Below, piece after piece: positions 60,296 through 64,000 of a stretch of DNA of 64,000 nt. The DNA is from JAABVD01 sp965204545. GTDB taxonomy: Bacteria; Verrucomicrobiota; Verrucomicrobiia; Opitutales; UBA2995. Every line of letters begins with the position of its first letter. Position 1 is the first letter of the stretch. The translations under genes and the position numbers were made by a program. The DNA lies in assembly GCA_965204545.1 (NCBI GenBank), contig CBDBFA010000003.1, positions 496,001 to 560,000 on the forward strand, written 5' to 3'. The notes under the pieces were generated by a model. It saw only the letters and a program-made list of their open reading frames with translations, was not told the DNA's origin and did no database searches.

Positions 60296-61969
60296 ATGTT
60301 TTATTGGATCCAGACTTACCTAACCAGGCACTTCAAGTGGCTCATCGTTATTCTCTTGGCAGTTCTGATCGTTTCCTTTGTTTTCACCATCGGTAACTTC
60401 AGCCCGCTGGGTGGCGGTGGCCGGCGATACGTCGACCAACCCTTTTTTGGATACGATTTGTCCTCGGAAAAGGACGCATCGGATATTTTCAACCGCGGAC
60501 GCGTCAGCTTGTCGATTAACATTCCCTTCTACGCCGACAATCCGGAATTCCTGCAAATGTATTCCCTCACCAGAATCGCCTTGCTGCACCAAGCCGACCT
60601 CATTGGCCTTCCCGGTCCGGGCGAGGAGGAGTTCAGGACTTTCGTCCGTTCCCTTCCTGCCTTTATGGACTTCTCCACCCAGGAGTTCGACGAATCCAGA
60701 TACACCGCCTTTCTCGACTCATTGAGCAACTCCAGTCTTACCGAAATGCTGGTCACCCGGGTTTTGCAAGAGGATTTCATAATCGATAGAATGCGCAATC
60801 TCCTGCAAGGACCAGGCCATATGCTTCCCCAAGAAGCGCTTGAGACGGCAAAGCAAAACGACACGGTATGGGACCTGCATACCGCGAGTTTGCCTTACGC
60901 ATCCTTCAAACCGGAGGTGAGCCCATCCCGTGAGGGGTTGGAAAGTTATTTCACTCGGAATGCCTTCCGCTATCTCATACCAGCAAAAACGGAAGCCGGT
61001 TTTCTGCGGTTCGATCCGGCCAATTTTATCGATGAGACCTACCAGCCGGACGATGGGGAAAAACAAATTCATTTCGTTACCAACAAGGCCCGCTACCAGG
61101 CCGACATGCCCCCTCTGGAACCAGTGGAAGAGGAGGACGACTCCACCGAATCTTCGGAAACTCCGGAAGTAACTCTGGATCAGGTAGAAGAAAAAGTGAT
61201 TGGAGAATTGAGATTGGAAAAGGCCTCCAAAGACGCTCAAAGCGCGGCAGAAGAATTTGCCTACTATTTGTTCGATCAAGACATCGACAACGCTAGCGGC
61301 ACTTTTACCGAGGCCATTGCGTCAGAAGGGCTCGAACTCGTGCCCCTGGAACCTTATGGACAAGGTTCGGTGGCATCACAAAAGGGACTTGGCACTGAAA
61401 CCCTTAACCAAGTGTTTCGTCTCAATGAATCGCGTTATTTTTCCGATCCGATTCAAGATGGAGACCAGTTTGTAATTTTAATCTACCGAGGCCGGATCCC
61501 AGAGCGGGCGCCGACCCTGGATGAGGTGATAGACGGGGTAACTGCCGATCTCGTGGAAGAAATCCGACGCGAAAAATTTATGGCAATGGGCCAGAGCATG
61601 AAAACGGAAATCGAAGCTGCCCTGGCAGCCGGTGAATCCTTTACCAGCGCCGCCTCCGGTCGAGAACTCGAATTGGCCTCTTTCGAGGAATATAAGCAGT
61701 CAGACCCGGCGCCGGAAGGTCTCAACCCCGGGGCCCGCAATCAACTCGAAGGTCTGGAAGAGGGAGAAGTCTCCAACTGGATTGCCGACCCAACCAATGG
61801 AACACTGGTATTTGCGGAACGGAAACTCGTCCCGGAATACACCCTGGCCGATGAGCCGGTGCAGACAGTCATCAAGTCGCAATCAAGAGTGCTCAGCTCC
61901 AGGAATGTGGACCCCATCATCTCCGAATTGCTCGATCGGGAACTGGCCGACACTGCCTACCGGAGATAG
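60296..61969 (+). CDS. PpiD/SurA-like membrane-anchored periplasmic protein
   Basis: A 557-residue protein with a single N-terminal membrane anchor (WLIVILLAVLIVSFVFTIGN, residues about 15-34) and a large periplasmic part. FARTFVRSL-like and YTAFLDSLSNSSLTEMLVTR segments resemble the SurA N-terminal chaperone domain, and the C-terminal half (GTETLNQVFRLNESRYFSDP; DQFVILIYRGRIPERAPTLD) resembles the region flanking the parvulin domain in PpiD. The typical parvulin motifs (HILV, GGDLG) are not visible, so it is probably a folding helper without isomerase activity. An acidic insert (EPVEEEDDSTESSETPE) divides it. Confidence in the family is moderate. Confidence 0.7.
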   Translation: MFYWIQTYLTRHFKWLIVILLAVLIVSFVFTIGNFSPLGGGGRRYVDQPFFGYDLSSEKDASDIFNRGRVSLSINIPFYADNPEFLQMYSLTRIALLHQADLIGLPGPGEEEFRTFVRSLPAFMDFSTQEFDESRYTAFLDSLSNSSLTEMLVTRVLQEDFIIDRMRNLLQGPGHMLPQEALETAKQNDTVWDLHTASLPYASFKPEVSPSREGLESYFTRNAFRYLIPAKTEAGFLRFDPANFIDETYQPDDGEKQIHFVTNKARYQADMPPLEPVEEEDDSTESSETPEVTLDQVEEKVIGELRLEKASKDAQSAAEEFAYYLFDQDIDNASGTFTEAIASEGLELVPLEPYGQGSVASQKGLGTETLNQVFRLNESRYFSDPIQDGDQFVILIYRGRIPERAPTLDEVIDGVTADLVEEIRREKFMAMGQSMKTEIEAALAAGESFTSAASGRELELASFEEYKQSDPAPEGLNPGARNQLEGLEEGEVSNWIADPTNGTLVFAERKLVPEYTLADEPVQTVIKSQSRVLSSRNVDPIISELLDRELADTAYRR

Positions 61970-62203
61970 GAAGGCGCTTCGCGAGAGTTTTCAGTAGGTT
62001 CCCCAGGCGCGAACCTCTGGATGCTGGTTCCCAATCCGTGCTCATCCGTGAAATCCGTGGTCCTTTTTCGATCAAGATCACGATCATGATCACGATGGGC
62101 ATACTCAATGGGCGACGCATGCGTCGCCCCTACTCCTTCTTCCTTTATCTCACCCCTCTGTGCCTTTTGTGGTTATTCCCTCCCAATTCCTAATTCCTAA
62201 TTC
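61970..62203. repeat. intergenic region with dispersed repeats
   Basis: No gene. It holds a phrase-like block (CATCCGTGAAATCCGTGGTC near 62043), a GATCAN hexamer run (62070-62097), CCCCTCTGTGCCTTTTGTGG near 62153 and a run of TCCTAAT heptamers (about 62185-62210) leading into the GCGCGCC palindrome at the miaA 3' end. Confidence 0.7.
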
Positions 62204-63136
62204 CTAATTCGCGCGCCTTGGCGCGCTTATCCACTTCTCGGGCGGAGGGCCCTTGCTCAGTTCGACAACCGCTTCCGCCGGGAGGAACTTTTTGAACCAA
62301 GTCCGTTGCTTTTTTATGAGTCGTCGCGTATTTTGCGCTATCTGCAAGGGTAGTTCCCCTTCCCCCAACTCCCCCCGCAAAAAAGCCAGTGTCTCCCGGT
62401 ATCCAATCGACTGAGCTGCACTCGGATTTTGTTCAATCCCCTCTTTTACCAATGCCCTTACTTCCGCGACCAATCCATCCTTCAGCATCCGATCCACACG
62501 TTTTCTTATACGCCGTTCCAATTCTTCCCTTGGTCGCGATAAAACCAGGAGCCGCTTGGGCAAATTCTCAAAGATGCCCGGCCGCCGGACAAGTCGACGT
62601 TTCAATTCCTTCAACGGCAGTCCCGAGGCCCGACATCGCATGAGGGAATTAAGAACGCGCCTTGGATTGGAAACGTCCAATCCTCCCAACCCATCGGGAT
62701 TCATCCGGCGCAGTTTCTCGACAGATTCTTTCAGCGATTGAGATTCAAACCGTTCCCTGATTTCGGCCCGAAGTTCCTCGGTTATTTCAATGTCGTCCAC
62801 GACAGGCCCGAAAAACACCTTTAAATAAAATCCGCTTCCACCCACCACCAGCACCCGGTGTCCACGGCCATGGATTTCCTCTACCACCCGCCGGACCTCT
62901 CGGAGGTATTTGTCGACGGAATACTGATGGGCCACGTCAGTAACATCGATGAGATGATGAGGCACCCGGGAACGGGCCTCCCTGCCCGGTTTGGCCGTGC
63001 CGATGTCCATGCCCCGGTAAACCAGCAGGGAATCGCATGAGACGATCTCGGCATCGTGCCGTTCGGCCCAATCGAGGGACAGGCTGGTTTTTCCCACCGC
63101 GGTATAGCCCGTCAAAATATATAAACAGCGATCCAC
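62204..63136 (-). CDS. miaA: tRNA dimethylallyltransferase MiaA
   Basis: A 310-residue enzyme. The P-loop is LTGYTAVGKTSLSLDWAERH (Y for P in the usual GPTAVGKT), followed by SCDSLLVYRGMDIGTAKPGR, HHLIDVTDVAHQYSVDKYLR and VGGSGFYLKVFF. It transfers the dimethylallyl group to N6 of A37 in tRNAs reading UNN codons. The last residues and stop (APRRAN) are encoded by a GCGCGCC/AATTC repeat, a small change at a dispensable end. The start is 123 bases from the divergent glycosyltransferase GTG. Confidence 0.95.
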   Translation of the reverse strand: MDRCLYILTGYTAVGKTSLSLDWAERHDAEIVSCDSLLVYRGMDIGTAKPGREARSRVPHHLIDVTDVAHQYSVDKYLREVRRVVEEIHGRGHRVLVVGGSGFYLKVFFGPVVDDIEITEELRAEIRERFESQSLKESVEKLRRMNPDGLGGLDVSNPRRVLNSLMRCRASGLPLKELKRRLVRRPGIFENLPKRLLVLSRPREELERRIRKRVDRMLKDGLVAEVRALVKEGIEQNPSAAQSIGYRETLAFLRGELGEGELPLQIAQNTRRLIKKQRTWFKKFLPAEAVVELSKGPPPEKWISAPRRAN

Positions 63137-63259
63137 GCCTGCTATAGTCCGAAAGCAATGGTCTCGGTCAACCCCGGCAGAGGGGAGGAAGAGAGATTCG
63201 CAAAAAACCCGTTGCTCTCACCACCCGTTCAACTATGTCATAACGGCAATAAGGCCGCC

Positions 63260-64000
63260 GTGAAAATTTGCCTGGTTACCGAAACCTTTCCTCCCGAAGT
63301 CAATGGGGTGTCCACTACACTGAACCAACTGGTCACCGGGTTGGTGGGCAAGGGGCACCACCTGCACGTCATCAGGCCTCGGCAGTTCAAGAACGACGGA
63401 CCGGGAAAGGGCAAGGCTTTCTCCGAGGACTTGGTCAGGGGCATGCCTATTCCGGGATACGATGTCCTGAAAATGGGCTTGGCCGGAATCAACCAGCTCA
63501 AAAGAAACTGGGAAAGGTTCTCTCCCGATATCATCCATATCGCCACGGAAGGTCCACTGGGAATACAAGCCCTCATTTCCGCCCTTCGTCACGGTATACC
63601 CGTGGTCTCCAGTTTCCACACCAACTTTCATACCTACGGAAAACATTACCGCTTGGGATTCCTCACCGGAATCGGTCTGGCCGGATTGAAGTTTTTCCAT
63701 AACAAAACGCGCCTGACCCTGGTACCGAGTGAGGATTCGCGCCAAACCCTTTGCAAATCGGGGTTTAAGAACCTGGAAATCATGGGCCGAGGGGTGGATA
63801 CGGAACTGTTTTCCCCGGCAAAACGAGACCTTTCCTTACGACAATCCTGGGAAGCGAAAAGGGAAGACCCGGTCATGTTGTACGTGGGACGCATCGCCGG
63901 GGAAAAAAATATCCCGCTGGCGCTTCGGGCATACGAAAGGCTCAAACTCCTCTGTCCCCAATTGAAATTTGTCCTGGTCGGGGATGGCCCGGAACGCGCT
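63260..64000 (+). CDS. GT4-family glycosyltransferase, N-terminal part (cut by window edge)
   Basis: The frame runs to the right edge: 247 codons from GTG 63260 (VKICLVTETFPPEVNGVSTT), where this family normally begins; it is also open from an ATG at 63158, which would add 34 less typical residues. GVSTTLNQLVTGLVGKGHHL, SSFHTNFHTYGKHYRLGF and MGRGVDTELFSP match GDP-mannose-dependent mannosyltransferases of the MgtA type. The second Rossmann half begins MLYVGRIAGEKNIPLALRAY with the nucleotide-sugar KN/E region just reaching the edge. Probably makes a glycolipid or surface polysaccharide. Confidence 0.9.
   Translation, partial: MKICLVTETFPPEVNGVSTTLNQLVTGLVGKGHHLHVIRPRQFKNDGPGKGKAFSEDLVRGMPIPGYDVLKMGLAGINQLKRNWERFSPDIIHIATEGPLGIQALISALRHGIPVVSSFHTNFHTYGKHYRLGFLTGIGLAGLKFFHNKTRLTLVPSEDSRQTLCKSGFKNLEIMGRGVDTELFSPAKRDLSLRQSWEAKREDPVMLYVGRIAGEKNIPLALRAYERLKLLCPQLKFVLVGDGPERA

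Noticed and set aside
60127..62097. GATC-rich runs as a replication origin or SeqA-like site
   Set aside because: Only two short runs, with no DnaA boxes, dnaA gene or AT-rich unwinding region nearby.
1..64000. tRNA or rRNA genes
   Set aside because: No cloverleaf with a TTCGA-type arm or rRNA-conserved stretch was recognised; a covariance search was not possible here.

Overview
The window looks like a chromosome segment of a Gram-negative member of the Verrucomicrobiota, probably Opitutae-like. This rests on an N-terminal TonB-receptor motif (VYVLSPFEI) of the kind seen in Opitutae, a high density of formylglycine sulfatases, a dcw cluster with a MurC-MurB fusion and meso-DAP type MurE, and intergenic DNA full of dispersed repeats. 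The placement is an inference; no rRNA gene is present.

Region 1 (1-20.2 kb) is accessory and glycan-related. It holds a TonB-dependent receptor (cut by the left edge), seven S1-type sulfatases and three secreted Asp-box (BNR/sialidase-like) propeller proteins. At 12.1-20.2 kb propellers and sulfatases alternate on the minus strand. A VapBC-type toxin-antitoxin pair, an orphan Phd-type antitoxin, a REP-associated tyrosine transposase (RAYT) with a truncated second copy, more than twenty REP-like 24-mers and an 8 x 79-bp tandem array are scattered among them. The REPs touch genes: a pair lies in frame inside one sulfatase signal peptide, and two unrelated genes end on a stop codon that belongs to a REP.

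Region 2 (20.4-29.1 kb) carries small-molecule catabolism and pyrimidine genes: an FAD-dependent oxidoreductase, a sodium:solute symporter, then a plus-strand run of HpcH/HpaI-type aldolase, sugar-isomerase-like TIM barrel, TlpA-like lipoprotein, pyrR, pyrB and pyrC. The symporter, aldolase and isomerase could take up and cleave sugars released by region 1 (inference).

Region 3 (29.1-38.8 kb) has obg and a porin on the minus strand, then pstS-pstC-pstA-pstB on the plus strand behind two tandem Pho-box-like sites, and a convergent PiT-like phosphate permease. PstC and PstA have large extracytoplasmic additions; phoU is not beside pstB.

Region 4 (38.9-57.9 kb) is a nearly complete, tightly packed minus-strand dcw operon: mraZ, rsmH, ftsL-like, ftsI, murE, murF, mraY, murD, two LysM lipoproteins, ftsW, murG, murC-murB fusion, ftsQ, ftsA, ftsZ. 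Many junctions overlap by 1-7 bases. The LysM pair is an unusual insertion, and FtsZ lacks the second T7-loop aspartate.

Region 5 (58-64 kb) has tlyA, nadK, a PpiD-like membrane-anchored protein, miaA and the start of a GT4 glycosyltransferase. The gaps between these genes are filled with the repeat families also seen at 5.0-5.6 and 22.0-22.5 kb. Several genes here and in region 1 have C-terminal tails encoded by repeat DNA. No tRNA, rRNA or CRISPR array was seen.
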